From APNM01 sp040361335 (GTDB lineage Bacteria; Pseudomonadota; Gammaproteobacteria; Nevskiales; Salinisphaeraceae): 64,000 bases of DNA. The notes under the pieces are model-generated. The model had not been told where the DNA came from and made no database searches. It saw nothing but the letters and a program-made list of their open reading frames with translations. A program made the translations under genes and the position numbers. Positions 1 through 8,006 of the stretch are shown here, piece after piece. The stretch is from contig NZ_APNM01000005.1 of assembly GCF_040361335.1 (NCBI RefSeq), positions 172,385 through 236,384 on the forward strand. Direction: 5' to 3'. The number at the start of each line of letters is the position of its first letter. The first letter of the stretch is position 1.

Positions 1-240
1 GCCCTTGACCGCCAGGTTGTCGGCCTCGGTGCCGCCGGCGGTGAACACCACCTGGCCGGGATGGGCGCCGGCGAGCGCCGCGACCTGCTCACGGGCATGG
101 TCGATGGCCGCCCGCGCCTCGCGACCGCCGCGGTGCAGGCTGGCGGCATTGGCATAGCCCTCGCGCAGCCACGGCAACATCGTCTCCAGGACGCGTTCGT
201 CCAGGGGCGTGGTGGCGTTGTGATCGAAATACAGGCTCAT
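1..240 (-). CDS. iscS: cysteine desulfurase IscS (N-terminal part)
   Basis: The first 80 codons of a class V PLP-dependent cysteine desulfurase, cut by the window edge. It begins MSLYFDHNATTPLDERVLE and contains the conserved FTAGGTEADNLAVKG segment of the IscS/NifS fold. The enzyme takes sulfur from L-cysteine and passes it to the IscU scaffold for Fe-S cluster assembly. The ATG at 238-240 overlaps the iscR stop as ATGA, so the two are translationally coupled in the order trmJ, cysE, iscR, iscS. The catalytic lysine and cysteine lie outside the window, so activity cannot be judged. Placement directly after iscR makes IscS more likely than SufS or NifS. Confidence 0.93.
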   Translation of the reverse strand, partial: MSLYFDHNATTPLDERVLETMLPWLREGYANAASLHRGGREARAAIDHAREQVAALAGAHPGQVVFTAGGTEADNLAVKG

Positions 241-659
241 GCTTCCTCCCGCAGTTCTCGCGCGGCATCCTCGCGCTGCCGGGCCTCGCAAAGCTCGGCC
301 AGGGTCTTGGTCTCCAGGAAGCGGCGCACATGCTGCGTCAGCTCCTCCCAGAGATCGTGTGTGAGGCCGCCGCAGTCGCCGTCGCAGGCGGTCGCGTCCA
401 GGGACTCGTCGACCGCCGCGATGACCTCGGCGACGCTGATCTCGCCGGCGCAGCGGCAGAGCTGATAGCCGCCATGGGCGCCGCGGGTGCTGCATACGAG
501 TCCGCGGCGACGCAGGTTGCGGAACAACCGCTCCAGGTAGGCCGGCGAGATGTCCCGGCGGCGGGCGATCTCGTTCAGGCACACGGGGCCTTCGCCGCCG
601 TGCATGGCGAGGTCGAGCATGGCCGTGACCGCGTAGCGGCCGCGCGTGGTCAGTCTCAT
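237..659 (-). CDS. iscR: Rrf2-family Fe-S regulator IscR (variant cysteine set)
   Basis: A 140-aa winged-helix Rrf2 regulator starting MRLTTRGRYAVTAMLDLA, with the recognition-helix region ISPAYLERLFRNLRRRGLV. In the family, IscR senses Fe-S status with a [2Fe-2S] cluster and represses the isc operon. Escherichia coli ligands are Cys92, Cys98, Cys104 and His107. Here the loop is shorter: Cys92, Cys96 and His101 are visible, but the cysteine just before the L-T-H motif is a glycine. Extra cysteines occur at 68 and 70 (C-R-C). The start overlaps the cysE stop (ATGA), and the stop overlaps iscS. Family and context are clear; cluster ligation in this variant is uncertain. Confidence 0.92.
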   Translation of the reverse strand: MRLTTRGRYAVTAMLDLAMHGGEGPVCLNEIARRRDISPAYLERLFRNLRRRGLVCSTRGAHGGYQLCRCAGEISVAEVIAAVDESLDATACDGDCGGLTHDLWEELTQHVRRFLETKTLAELCEARQREDAARELREEA

Positions 660-1399
660 CCCGTGCCGGTCTCCCGCTCGCCGGCATCCCGGGCGGGCAT
701 CCGCGCCTCGAGACGTTCGGCCAGCGCCTGGAGCTGCGCCTGGCGCTGCTCCAGCGTGTGGATGTGATCCAGCATCGCGTCGATACCGCGCGACACCGGG
801 TCGGGCATGTCCTGGGTGACGCCGTAGAGATCGAAGCCGATGCGCTCGGCCAGGGCCGCGCGGTGATCGCCGCCGGCGGTGGCCTCCTTGCACTTCACCA
901 GCTTGCCGGGCACGCCGACCACGGTGCAGCCGGCCGGCACCTCCTTGACCACCACGGCGTTGGACCCGATGCGGGCACCGTCGCCCACGGTGAACGGTCC
1001 CAGGACCTTGGCCCCGGCACCGACCACGACGTTGTTCTCCAGGGTCGGGTGGCGCTTGCCGGGATTCCAGCTCGTGCCGCCCAGGGTCACGCCCTGGTAG
1101 ATGGTGCAGTCGTCGCCGATCTCGGTGGTCTCGCCGATCACCACGCCCATGCCGTGGTCGATGAAGAACCGCCGGCCGATCTTGGCGCCGGGATGGATCT
1201 CGATACCCGTGAACCAGCGCGCCAGGTGCGACAGGAAGCGGCCCAGCCAGAGCAGGCCGTGATTCCAGCACCAGTGACTGACCCGGTGCCACCACAGGGC
1301 GTGCAGCCCCGGATAGGTGGTGATGGCCTCCCAGGTGCCCCGCACCGCCGGGTCGCGTTCGAAGATGACCGCGACGTCCTCGCGCATTCGTTTCAGCAT
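656..1399 (-). CDS. cysE: serine O-acetyltransferase
   Basis: Makes O-acetylserine from serine and acetyl-CoA, the committed step of cysteine synthesis, in the cytoplasm. The protein has the short helical N-terminus MLKRMREDVAVIFERDP and a left-handed beta-helix of hexapeptide repeats. It carries the typical GIEIHPGAKIGRRFFIDHG, GVVIGETTEIGD and TLGGT segments. It is 247 aa from the chosen start at 1399, which has an AGAGGA ribosome-binding site six bases upstream; a longer GTG/ATG start at 1441 lacks that support. It heads the cysE-iscR-iscS operon, so cysteine supply is co-transcribed with the sulfur-mobilising enzyme. The upstream gap holds a promoter with an IscR-like site. Confidence 0.95.
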   Translation of the reverse strand: MLKRMREDVAVIFERDPAVRGTWEAITTYPGLHALWWHRVSHWCWNHGLLWLGRFLSHLARWFTGIEIHPGAKIGRRFFIDHGMGVVIGETTEIGDDCTIYQGVTLGGTSWNPGKRHPTLENNVVVGAGAKVLGPFTVGDGARIGSNAVVVKEVPAGCTVVGVPGKLVKCKEATAGGDHRAALAERIGFDLYGVTQDMPDPVSRGIDAMLDHIHTLEQRQAQLQALAERLEARMPARDAGERETGTG

Positions 1400-1433
1400 G
1401 GCCCGTCCTCTCGCCACGGCCGCGCCGGCCGCA

Positions 1434-1485
1434 ATACCCAACCTATTCGGTCGGGATTATACGCACGAGCCGTCGCGGGTTTCCA
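1434..1485 (-). promoter_or_regulatory. cysE-iscR-iscS promoter with IscR-type box
   Basis: On the minus strand a TATAAT -10 hexamer (1456-1461) is preceded, after 18 bp, by TGGAAA (1480-1485). A 25-bp imperfect palindrome at 1434-1458 overlaps the -10 and likely start site. Compared by eye with the published type-1 IscR consensus (ATASYYGACTR followed by its mirrored half), about 19 of 25 positions agree. This places autoregulation upstream of cysE rather than directly upstream of iscR. The site is inferred from the motif only. Confidence 0.6.
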
Positions 1486-1512
1486 GTCCCGGCCGGAGCG
1501 GCCGAAAGGCTG

Positions 1513-2241
1513 TCAGCGCCGGCGCGGGTCCAGTGCCTTGAGCAGGCCCCGCAAGATATTGATCTCGGCCGACTCCGGCGCGGCGCGGGTGAAAAGCCGG
1601 CGCAGGCGGCGCATCAGCCATTTCGGCCGTTCGGGATCGAGGAACCCGCCGGCGACCATCACCTCTTCCAGGTGCGTGTAGAACCCTTCCAGTTCGGCGG
1701 CGGTGGCGGGCGGATCGTATTCCCCGGCCGGCTCGATGCCCGCGCCGGCGGCCAGCCGCAGCTCGTAGCACAGCACCTGCACCGCCGCGGCCAGGTTCAG
1801 CGACGAGAATTCGGGGTTGCAGGGAATCTGCACGTGGAGATCGCAGCGATCCAGCTCGGCGTTGCTCAGGCCGCTGCGCTCGCGCCCGAACACCAGGGCC
1901 ACCGGCCCGTCGCCGACGGCCGCCAGCGCCCGGCCGGCGGCCTCGCGCGCATCGACCAGCGGCCAGGGCAGGCGCCGCGAACGGGCGCTGGTGCCGAGTA
2001 CCAGCCGGCAGTCCGCCACCGCCTCCGGCAACGCGGCGTGCACCGGCGCGGCGGCCAGGATATCGTCGGCGCCCGCCGCGCGGGCGGTGGCGTCGGCGTG
2101 CGGATACGAGGCCGGTGCCACCAGGGCCAGATCGGACAGGCCCATGGCCTTCATCGCCCGCGCCGCGGCGCCGATATTGCCGGGGTGCTGGGGTTCGACC
2201 AGGACGATGCGGACGGCGCTCAGCGCTGTTTCGGGTTTCAT
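1513..2241 (-). CDS. trmJ: tRNA (Cm32/Um32) 2'-O-methyltransferase
   Basis: A 242-aa SPOUT-superfamily RNA methyltransferase that 2'-O-methylates residue 32 of the tRNA anticodon loop using S-adenosylmethionine. The N-terminal motif VRIVLVEPQHPGNIGAAARAM and the knotted C-terminal motifs (ALVFGRERSGLSN, IPCNPEFSSLNLAAAVQVL) are typical of TrmJ. The length matches the family. It sits upstream of the isc genes, as in many Gammaproteobacteria, and is divergent from suhB. The start at 2241 gives MKPETALSAVRIVLVEPQHP and is the only sensible one. Confidence 0.95.
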   Translation of the reverse strand: MKPETALSAVRIVLVEPQHPGNIGAAARAMKAMGLSDLALVAPASYPHADATARAAGADDILAAAPVHAALPEAVADCRLVLGTSARSRRLPWPLVDAREAAGRALAAVGDGPVALVFGRERSGLSNAELDRCDLHVQIPCNPEFSSLNLAAAVQVLCYELRLAAGAGIEPAGEYDPPATAAELEGFYTHLEEVMVAGGFLDPERPKWLMRRLRRLFTRAAPESAEINILRGLLKALDPRRR

Positions 2242-2386
2242 GTGTCAGGTTTCGTGTTGGCCTCGGCGACGCCCGAGCCCGGATAAAACGTGCATGAAAC
2301 ACGAAACGGGAAACCGGAGACAAGCGCGGCCTCGCCGCGCTTTGCTATTCTACGCCGCCCTCAACCACCCGAAGACGCACGACCCG

Positions 2387-3181
2387 ATGCAGCCCCTGGT
2401 GAATATCGCGGTATCCGCCGCGCGTTCCGCCGCGCGCGAGATCATGAAGGCCTACCGTCGCGGCGACGTCGGCCAGATCCGCGACAAGTCGCGCAACGAC
2501 TTCGTCAGCGAGATCGACCACGCCGCCGAGGCGGCGATCATCGCCACCATCCGCCGCGCCCATCCCGATCACGCGATCCTCGCCGAAGAGAGCGGCGCCA
2601 GCGAGGGCCGTCGGCGCAGCGAGGTGGAGTGGATCATCGATCCCATCGACGGCACCGCCAATTTCATCCGCGGCCTGCCCCACTTCGCGGTCTCCATCGG
2701 TTGTCGGGTCCGCGGCGAACTGGCGCACGGCGTGATCTACGATCCGGTCAAGGACGAGCTGTTCACCGCCAGCCGCGGCGACGGCGCGCAACTCGACGGC
2801 CGCCGCATCCGTGTCTCTCGCGCCACGCAACTGGAGCGCGCGCTGGTCGCCACCGGCTTCGCCTACCGGCGCGACGGCGACGTCGCCGACCATCTGGCGG
2901 CCTTCACGCGGGTCCTGGAAACGGCCGGCGATATCCGGCGGGCCGGGTCCGCGGCCCTGGACCTGGCCTACGTCGCCAAGGGGCGGCTGGACGGCTACTG
3001 GGAGCGGGGCCTGGCGCCCTGGGATATCTCGGCCGGTCTGCTGCTGGTACGCGAGGCCGGCGGCATCGCCACCGACCCCGACAAGCCCGACGACAACGAC
3101 CCCATGGACACCGGCGCCGTCATCGCCGGCAGCCCCAAGATTTACACGTCGCTGAAAGAGGTCGTGACCAGGAAGAACTAA
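2387..3181 (+). CDS. suhB: inositol-1-monophosphatase family protein SuhB
   Basis: A 264-aa Mg2+-dependent inositol monophosphatase-fold protein. Motifs are all present: the E-E-S metal-binding segment (ILAEESGAS), DPIDGTANFIRGLPHFAVS, and WDISAGLLLVREAGG near the C-terminus. In E. coli, SuhB also works in rRNA antitermination complexes with NusA and RNA polymerase. The start at 2387 gives MQPLVNIAVSAARSAAREI. A hairpin of AAGCGCGG and CCGCGCTT (about 2321-2342) lies just upstream, followed by CTATTCT as a weak -10 candidate. The TAA stop is also the first bases of a CACAGAG-type repeat that separates it from convergent secF. Confidence 0.95.
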   Translation: MQPLVNIAVSAARSAAREIMKAYRRGDVGQIRDKSRNDFVSEIDHAAEAAIIATIRRAHPDHAILAEESGASEGRRRSEVEWIIDPIDGTANFIRGLPHFAVSIGCRVRGELAHGVIYDPVKDELFTASRGDGAQLDGRRIRVSRATQLERALVATGFAYRRDGDVADHLAAFTRVLETAGDIRRAGSAALDLAYVAKGRLDGYWERGLAPWDISAGLLLVREAGGIATDPDKPDDNDPMDTGAVIAGSPKIYTSLKEVVTRKN

Positions 3182-3255
3182 CCACAGGGGCACAGAGAAC
3201 ACAGAGGATTCATGTACTTGTTTTTTCGTTCTGTGCGCTCTGTGTCTCTGTGGTT
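3179..3255. repeat. CACAGAG inverted-repeat element 1
   Basis: About 77 bp between convergent suhB and secF. The left end ACCACAGGGGCACAGAG is the inverted counterpart of the right end CTCTGTGTCTCTGTGGTT, with a short interior holding a T6 run. The suhB stop TAA supplies its first bases. It probably folds as a hairpin and may end transcription from both sides. The same ends recur at 27174, 44785, 47801 and 61542, and in a variant form at 30231. Confidence 0.85.
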
Positions 3256-3265
3256 CGTATAAAAA

Positions 3266-4204
3266 TCAGACCTCGGAGGACTTGGCGCCTTCCTCGTCGT
3301 CCTTGGGCGGGAACAGGTCTTCCTTGGTGACGTCCAGGGCCAGGGCCAGGGCGCTGGCGGTGTAGATCGACGAGAAGGTACCGATCGTCACGCCCGCGAT
3401 CAGCGCGATGGCGAAGCCCTGCATGGCCTCGCCGCCGACCAGCAGCAGCGACAGCAGCACCAGCAGCGTGGTCAGGCCGGTCATGAGGGTCCGGGCCAGG
3501 GTCTGGTTGATGGAGGCGTTCATGACCTCGATGGCCTCGACCTTGCGCATGCGGCGGAAGTTCTCGCGGATACGGTCGAAGATGACGATGGTGTCGTTCA
3601 GCGAGTAGCCGATCACCGCCAGCAACGCCGCCAGCACGGTCAGGTCGAACTCGAACCGGAACAGCGAGAACACGCCCAGCGTGATGATCACGTCGTGCGC
3701 CAGGGCCGCGACCGCGCCCACCGAGAACTTCCAGTGGAAGCGGATCATCACGTAGATCAGGATGCCGATCAGCGCGTACAGCAGGGCCAGGCCACCCTTG
3801 TTGGTCAGCTCCTCGCCCACCTGCGGCCCCACGAACTCGATGCGGCGCATCTCGGCGTCGGGGTTGGCGTCCTCCAGGGCCGCGAGGATACGGTCGCTGG
3901 TCATCGCCGCGTCCTCGCCCTCGGGCGCCGGCAGACGGATCAGTACGTCCGAGGCGCTGCCGTAGTTGGTCACGACCGCGTCCGGGAAACCGCCCTCGGC
4001 AAGGGCGTTGCGCACCCCGTTCAACTCGACTGCCTCGGGGTAGCCGACCTCGACCACGACGCCGCCGGTGAAGTCGATGCCCAGCTCGAGCTGCTGCACG
4101 GCCAGCGAGCCGATCGAGACCAGCAGCAGCACGGCCGACAGCATGTAGCCGAAACGGCGCCGGCCGATGAAGTCGATGCGGGTGTCGGGCTTGATCAATC
4201 TCAT
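3266..4204 (-). CDS. secF: protein translocase subunit SecF
   Basis: A 312-aa inner-membrane RND-fold subunit that, with SecD and YajC, uses the proton gradient to help Sec-dependent export and release of proteins. It has a first membrane segment (about 18-38), a periplasmic P1 region starting at the conserved ELGIDFTGGVVVEVGYP, and five further segments after residue 130. The typical VIGYSLNDTIVIFDRIREN motif is present. The start ATG at 4202-4204 overlaps the secD stop as ATGA. It is last in the tgt-yajC-secD-secF order. Confidence 0.97.
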   Translation of the reverse strand: MRLIKPDTRIDFIGRRRFGYMLSAVLLLVSIGSLAVQQLELGIDFTGGVVVEVGYPEAVELNGVRNALAEGGFPDAVVTNYGSASDVLIRLPAPEGEDAAMTSDRILAALEDANPDAEMRRIEFVGPQVGEELTNKGGLALLYALIGILIYVMIRFHWKFSVGAVAALAHDVIITLGVFSLFRFEFDLTVLAALLAVIGYSLNDTIVIFDRIRENFRRMRKVEAIEVMNASINQTLARTLMTGLTTLLVLLSLLLVGGEAMQGFAIALIAGVTIGTFSSIYTASALALALDVTKEDLFPPKDDEEGAKSSEV

Positions 4205-6057
4205 CAGATGGACACGCTCTGCAGGCGGCGCTTGCGGCCGTAGGTCAGGTTCGCCAGGGCCCGCGTACCGACGATGGCGGTGAACATCGAGGTCAGGATG
4301 CCGATCGACAGGGTCACGGCGAAGCCCTTGATCGGGCCGGTACCGAAGCCGAACAGCACCACCGCCGCGATCAGCGTGGTCACCTGGGCGTCGGCGATCG
4401 AGGAGAACGCCTTGTCATAGCCCGAGGCGATCGCGGATTGCGGCGAGTTGCCGGCGTCCAGTTCCTCGCGGATGCGCTCGAAGATCAGCACGTTGGCGTC
4501 CACCGCCATGCCCACGGTGAGCACGATGCCGGCGATGCCGGGCAGCGTGAGCGTGGCCTGGAGCATCGACAGCACCGCCACGATCAGGATCAGGTTCAGG
4601 AATAGCGCGGCGTTGGCGAACAGGCCGAAACCCCGGTAGTAGATCGCCATGAACACCACCACCAGCAGGAAGCCCAGCACCACGGCCAACCGGCCCTGCT
4701 CGATGTTGTCCTGACCGAGCGAGGGACCGACGGTACGCTCCTCGACGATGTTCACCGGCGCCGCGAGCGCGCCCGCCCGCAGCAGCAGCGCGAGGTCGTG
4801 GGCCTCCTGGCTGCTCAGGCCGGTGGTCTGGAAACGCTTGCCGAAGGTGCCGCGGATGGTGGCGACGTTGATCACCTCCTCCACCTTCACCCGCTCGCGG
4901 ATTTCCTTGCCGTCCTCGTAGCGGGTCTCGATCTTGTTCTCCACGAACAGCACCGCCATGGGATCACCCACGTGCTGCTGGGTGGTATCGAACATCTTGC
5001 TGGCGGCGGCCCCGTCCAGGGTCACGAACACCGCCGGGCTGCCGGATTGCTGGTCGAAGCCGGCGGAGGCGTCCACGAGCTGGTCGCCGGAGGCGATCAC
5101 GTCTTCCTCCAGCAGGATCGGGCGCCCGTCGCGGGTGCGGTAAAGATCGGTGCCGGGCGGCGCCACGCCGCGGCTGGCGGCGGCCTCGGCGTCCTGCCCC
5201 TGGGCCACCAGGCGATACTCCAGGGTCGCGGTCTTGCCCAGCAGCCGCTTGGCCTCGGCCGTATCCTGCACGCCCGGCAACTCGACCACGATCCGGTCCT
5301 CGCCCTGGCGCTGCACCAGCGGCTCGGCCACGCCCAGCTCGTTGACCCGGTTGCGCAGCGTGGTCAGGTTCTGTTCGAGCGCGAGTTCCTTGATCCGGGC
5401 GATCTCCTGCTCGGTGGGTCGGGCCACGACGGTGTCGGCCTCGCCCTCGGCGGTCGTGAACCGGAGATTGTCGAACTCCGAACGCAGCAGCTTGAGGCCG
5501 CGGTCCATGTGCTCGGCGTTGGCGAAGCGCACCCGCACCGACTCGCCGTCGCGGGCGGCCCGGGTGTAGCGGATGTCCTCCTTGCGCAGCATGCGCGGGA
5601 TATCCCGCGCCAGGCGGTCATAGGTCTCGTCCATCACCGTCTGCATGTCCACTTCCAGCAGGAAGTGGACGCCGCCGCGCAGGTCCAGGCCCAGGTTCAT
5701 GGGCTTGGCGTTGATCGCGCGCAGCCACGCCGGCGTGGTGGAGGCCAGGTTCAGGGCCACCACGTAGTCGTTGCCCAATTCGCGTCGCAGCAGGTCCGCG
5801 GTACGCAACTGCGCCTCGGAGCTTTGCACCCGGACCAAAAGGCGGTCCTCGTTGATCGAGGACTTGCCGACGTCGATCCCGTTCGACTGCAGGTGCGCGA
5901 CCACCCGCTGCCGCAACGACTGGCTCACGGCCCCGCCGTCCTCGGCGGAGATCTGGACCGCGGGCTGCTCGCCGTAGAGATTGGGCAGCGCGTACAGGGT
6001 GCCGATCGCCAGCACCACGCCCAGCAACAGATACTTCCAGAGCGGGTAGCGGTTCAT
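4204..6057 (-). CDS. secD: protein translocase subunit SecD
   Basis: A 617-aa inner-membrane partner of SecF. It has an N-terminal membrane anchor (about 9-27), a long periplasmic P1 domain with the conserved LGLDLRGGVHFLLEVD motif near residue 130, and the SecDF P1 head. A C-terminal six-helix RND membrane domain includes VGMAVDANVLIFERIREEL. The length is typical of proteobacterial SecD. It follows yajC by 7 bp and is coupled to secF by a 1-base stop/start overlap, indicating one operon. Confidence 0.97.
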   Translation of the reverse strand: MNRYPLWKYLLLGVVLAIGTLYALPNLYGEQPAVQISAEDGGAVSQSLRQRVVAHLQSNGIDVGKSSINEDRLLVRVQSSEAQLRTADLLRRELGNDYVVALNLASTTPAWLRAINAKPMNLGLDLRGGVHFLLEVDMQTVMDETYDRLARDIPRMLRKEDIRYTRAARDGESVRVRFANAEHMDRGLKLLRSEFDNLRFTTAEGEADTVVARPTEQEIARIKELALEQNLTTLRNRVNELGVAEPLVQRQGEDRIVVELPGVQDTAEAKRLLGKTATLEYRLVAQGQDAEAAASRGVAPPGTDLYRTRDGRPILLEEDVIASGDQLVDASAGFDQQSGSPAVFVTLDGAAASKMFDTTQQHVGDPMAVLFVENKIETRYEDGKEIRERVKVEEVINVATIRGTFGKRFQTTGLSSQEAHDLALLLRAGALAAPVNIVEERTVGPSLGQDNIEQGRLAVVLGFLLVVVFMAIYYRGFGLFANAALFLNLILIVAVLSMLQATLTLPGIAGIVLTVGMAVDANVLIFERIREELDAGNSPQSAIASGYDKAFSSIADAQVTTLIAAVVLFGFGTGPIKGFAVTLSIGILTSMFTAIVGTRALANLTYGRKRRLQSVSI

Positions 6058-6064
6058 CGCGGGA

Positions 6065-6397
6065 TCAGTTGGAATCCAGCGTGCCCTTGGGCACGACGCT
6101 GGAGACCGATTGCTTCTGCACCTTGATCCGGACGTCGTCCGAGACCTCGAGGACGATGAAGTTCTCGCCGATCTCGCGGACCTTGCCCGCGAGGCCGCCC
6201 GAGGTGATCACCTCGTTGCCCTTCTCCAGCCCGTCGATGAGCTGGCGGTGCTCCTTCTGCCGCTTCATCTGCGGCCGGATGATCAGGAAGTACATGAAGG
6301 CGAAGAACAGGCCGACCATGATCAGGGTCGGCATGATGCCGCCGCCGGGCGGCGGCGCCCCGTTCTGGGCCCAGGCGGAAGAGATGAAGAAGTCCAT
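6065..6397 (-). CDS. yajC: preprotein translocase subunit YajC
   Basis: A small single-pass inner-membrane protein (110 aa) of the SecDF-YajC complex. It has a short glycine/proline-rich N-terminus, one membrane helix (PTLIMVGLFFAFMYFLIIRP) and a basic cytoplasmic tail opening with MKRQKEH. An AAGGG ribosome-binding site five bases before the ATG at 6397 favours MDFFISSAW. A GTG two codons earlier would sit on top of the same site and is unlikely. It lies between tgt and secD, the standard position. Confidence 0.93.
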   Translation of the reverse strand: MDFFISSAWAQNGAPPPGGGIMPTLIMVGLFFAFMYFLIIRPQMKRQKEHRQLIDGLEKGNEVITSGGLAGKVREIGENFIVLEVSDDVRIKVQKQSVSSVVPKGTLDSN

Positions 6398-6470
6398 GGT
6401 CACCCTTTCTGTTTCCCGGCGGGACGATACCCGAAGCGAAGCGCGGCATTATGCCAGAACGAGTGTGATT

Positions 6471-6539
6471 CGTGATTGGTGATTGGTGATTCGTCAAGAC
6501 ACCCCTGCGCCAATCACCAATCACTAGTCACCAATCACG
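6471..6539. repeat. GTGATTG heptamer inverted repeat
   Basis: Two to three copies of GTGATTG at 6472-6493 face CAATCAC copies at 6511-6539, giving a hairpin between yajC and tgt. The right arm runs into the tgt coding region and encodes its last residues and stop. The same heptamer occurs at 19225-19245 and as a 14-copy array at 56702-56799. Confidence 0.85.
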
Positions 6540-7615
6540 GCCCCTCGGGCAAAGGCTTCGAACCGGTCCTCGGCGATCGCGGCCCGGATGTCGCGCATAA
6601 GCCGCAGATAGAAATGCAAATTGTGCCAAGTGTGCAGGCGCGCGGCGAGGATCTCGCCACAGCGGTAGAGATGGTGCAGATAGGCCCGGCTATAGTTGCG
6701 GCAGACATAGCAATCGCAGGCCGGATCCAGCGGGCCGGTATCGTGACGGTGGGCGGCGTGCTTGATCTTGATCGTGCCCTCGGAGGTGAACAGGTAACCG
6801 TTGCGGGCGTTGCGGGTCGGCAGCACGCAATCGAACATGTCCACGCCCGCGGCCACGGCCGCCACGATGTCGGCGGGCGTGCCCACCCCCATCAGGTAGC
6901 GCGGGGCGTCGGCCGGCGCCAGCGGCATCACCGTGTCCAGCACCAGCGCCTTGTCGTCCCAGGATTCGCCCACCGACACCCCGCCGATGGCATAGCCGTC
7001 GAAGCCGATCTCCAGCAGCCGCTCCATGGATTCGCGCCGCAGCGCCGGGTAGACGCTGCCCTGGTTGATCCCGAACAGGGCGTTCTCCGAGTCGCCGTGG
7101 GCCTCGCGGCAGCGCGCCGCCCAGCGCATCGAGCGACGCATCGACTCGGCCGCCTCGTGCTCGGGCACCGGGTAGTCGGTGCATTCGTCCAGCACCATGA
7201 CCACATCGGAATTCAGCGCATGCTGGACCTCGACCGCCCGCTCGGGGGTCAGGAAATGCTTGCTGCCGTCGATCGGCGAGCGGAACTCGGCGCCCTCCTC
7301 CGTCAGCTTGCGCATCGGCGACAGGCTCCACACCTGGAAGCCGCCGGAGTCGGTCAGGATCGGCCGCTCCCAGTGCATGAACCCGTGCAGGCCGCCGTGG
7401 GCGGCGATCACCTCGGTGCCCGGCCGCAGCATCAGGTGATAGGTGTTGCCGAGCACGATGTCGGCGCCGAGATCCCGCAGTTCCTCGGGCAGCATGCCCT
7501 TCACCGTGCCGTAGGTCCCCACCGGCATGAACGCCGGTGTCTCGACCGTGCCGTGCGGCAGGTGCAGGCGCCCGCGCCGGGCGCGATCGCTGGTGGCGAG
7601 GAGTTCGAAGCGCAT
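6524..7615 (-). CDS. tgt: tRNA-guanine transglycosylase
   Basis: A 363-aa TIM-barrel enzyme that swaps guanine-34 of GUN-anticodon tRNAs for preQ1 in queuosine synthesis. The catalytic aspartates lie in TDSGGFQVWSL and MFDCVLPTRNARNG. The C-terminal zinc site is CDCYVCRNYSRAYL followed by the downstream histidine in LHTWHNLHFY. It is first in the tgt-yajC-secDF cluster. The usual upstream queA is absent; a tRNA-Leu gene lies there instead. The last codons (V-I-G-D-stop) are read from GTGATTG-type repeat DNA, so the native C-terminus was probably altered by repeat insertion. Confidence 0.97.
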   Translation of the reverse strand: MRFELLATSDRARRGRLHLPHGTVETPAFMPVGTYGTVKGMLPEELRDLGADIVLGNTYHLMLRPGTEVIAAHGGLHGFMHWERPILTDSGGFQVWSLSPMRKLTEEGAEFRSPIDGSKHFLTPERAVEVQHALNSDVVMVLDECTDYPVPEHEAAESMRRSMRWAARCREAHGDSENALFGINQGSVYPALRRESMERLLEIGFDGYAIGGVSVGESWDDKALVLDTVMPLAPADAPRYLMGVGTPADIVAAVAAGVDMFDCVLPTRNARNGYLFTSEGTIKIKHAAHRHDTGPLDPACDCYVCRNYSRAYLHHLYRCGEILAARLHTWHNLHFYLRLMRDIRAAIAEDRFEAFARGAVIGD

Positions 7616-7665
7616 GGGCGCGGGAGTGTAGCCGCGCCGGCCGCCGCCGTCGATTGGCCGCCGTG

Positions 7666-7695
7666 TTAGAGATACGGCGCCGAGCCGGCTATAAT
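7666..7695 (+). promoter_or_regulatory. tRNA-Leu promoter
   Basis: A perfect TATAAT -10 hexamer at 7690-7695 lies 10 bp before the tRNA 5' end. A weak -35 (TTAGAG, 7666-7671) sits 18 bp upstream. The spacing fits a start within a few bases of the mature tRNA. Confidence 0.65.
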
Positions 7696-7705
7696 GCGCC
7701 GCCCT

Positions 7706-7792
7706 GCCCGGGTGGCGGAACTGGTAGACGCGTCGGACTCAAAATCCGATGGTAGAAATACCGTGTGGGTTCGAGTCCCACCCCGGGCACCA
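7706..7792 (+). tRNA. tRNA-Leu (anticodon CAA)
   Basis: An 87-nt class II tRNA with encoded CCA. The acceptor arms are GCCCGGG and CCCGGGC with discriminator A. The anticodon stem TCGGA/TCCGA encloses the loop CTCAAAA, so the anticodon is CAA, reading UUG. A long variable arm typical of tRNA-Leu follows, and the T arm contains GGTTCGAGTCC. No other tRNA is adjacent. Confidence 0.97.
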
Positions 7793-8006
7793 AAACCGGG
7801 GTGCGAGTTGCTTGGCGCCTCCCTGCGCCAAGCCCTTCGGGCACCGCCGTTCGCGCCGATCCGCTGTCCCCGGATCGGGCGAGTCCCGCTGCAATCACCC
7901 TCCGACCCCGCCAAGGGCGGCCGTCCCGGGCTATCCCTCTCCATGGAACCTTTCGCCGTTGCCCTGCGTGTTCCCCATGTAAGGCCAACGTAAAAGGAGC
8001 ATAACG
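7793..8006. other. intergenic region, no gene seen
   Basis: A 214-bp gap between tRNA-Leu and the DUF4382 lipoprotein gene. It holds an inverted repeat around GGCGC and GCGCC (7815-7833) and ends with the AAAAGGAG ribosome-binding site of the next gene. No convincing ORF or promoter was found. Confidence 0.6.
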
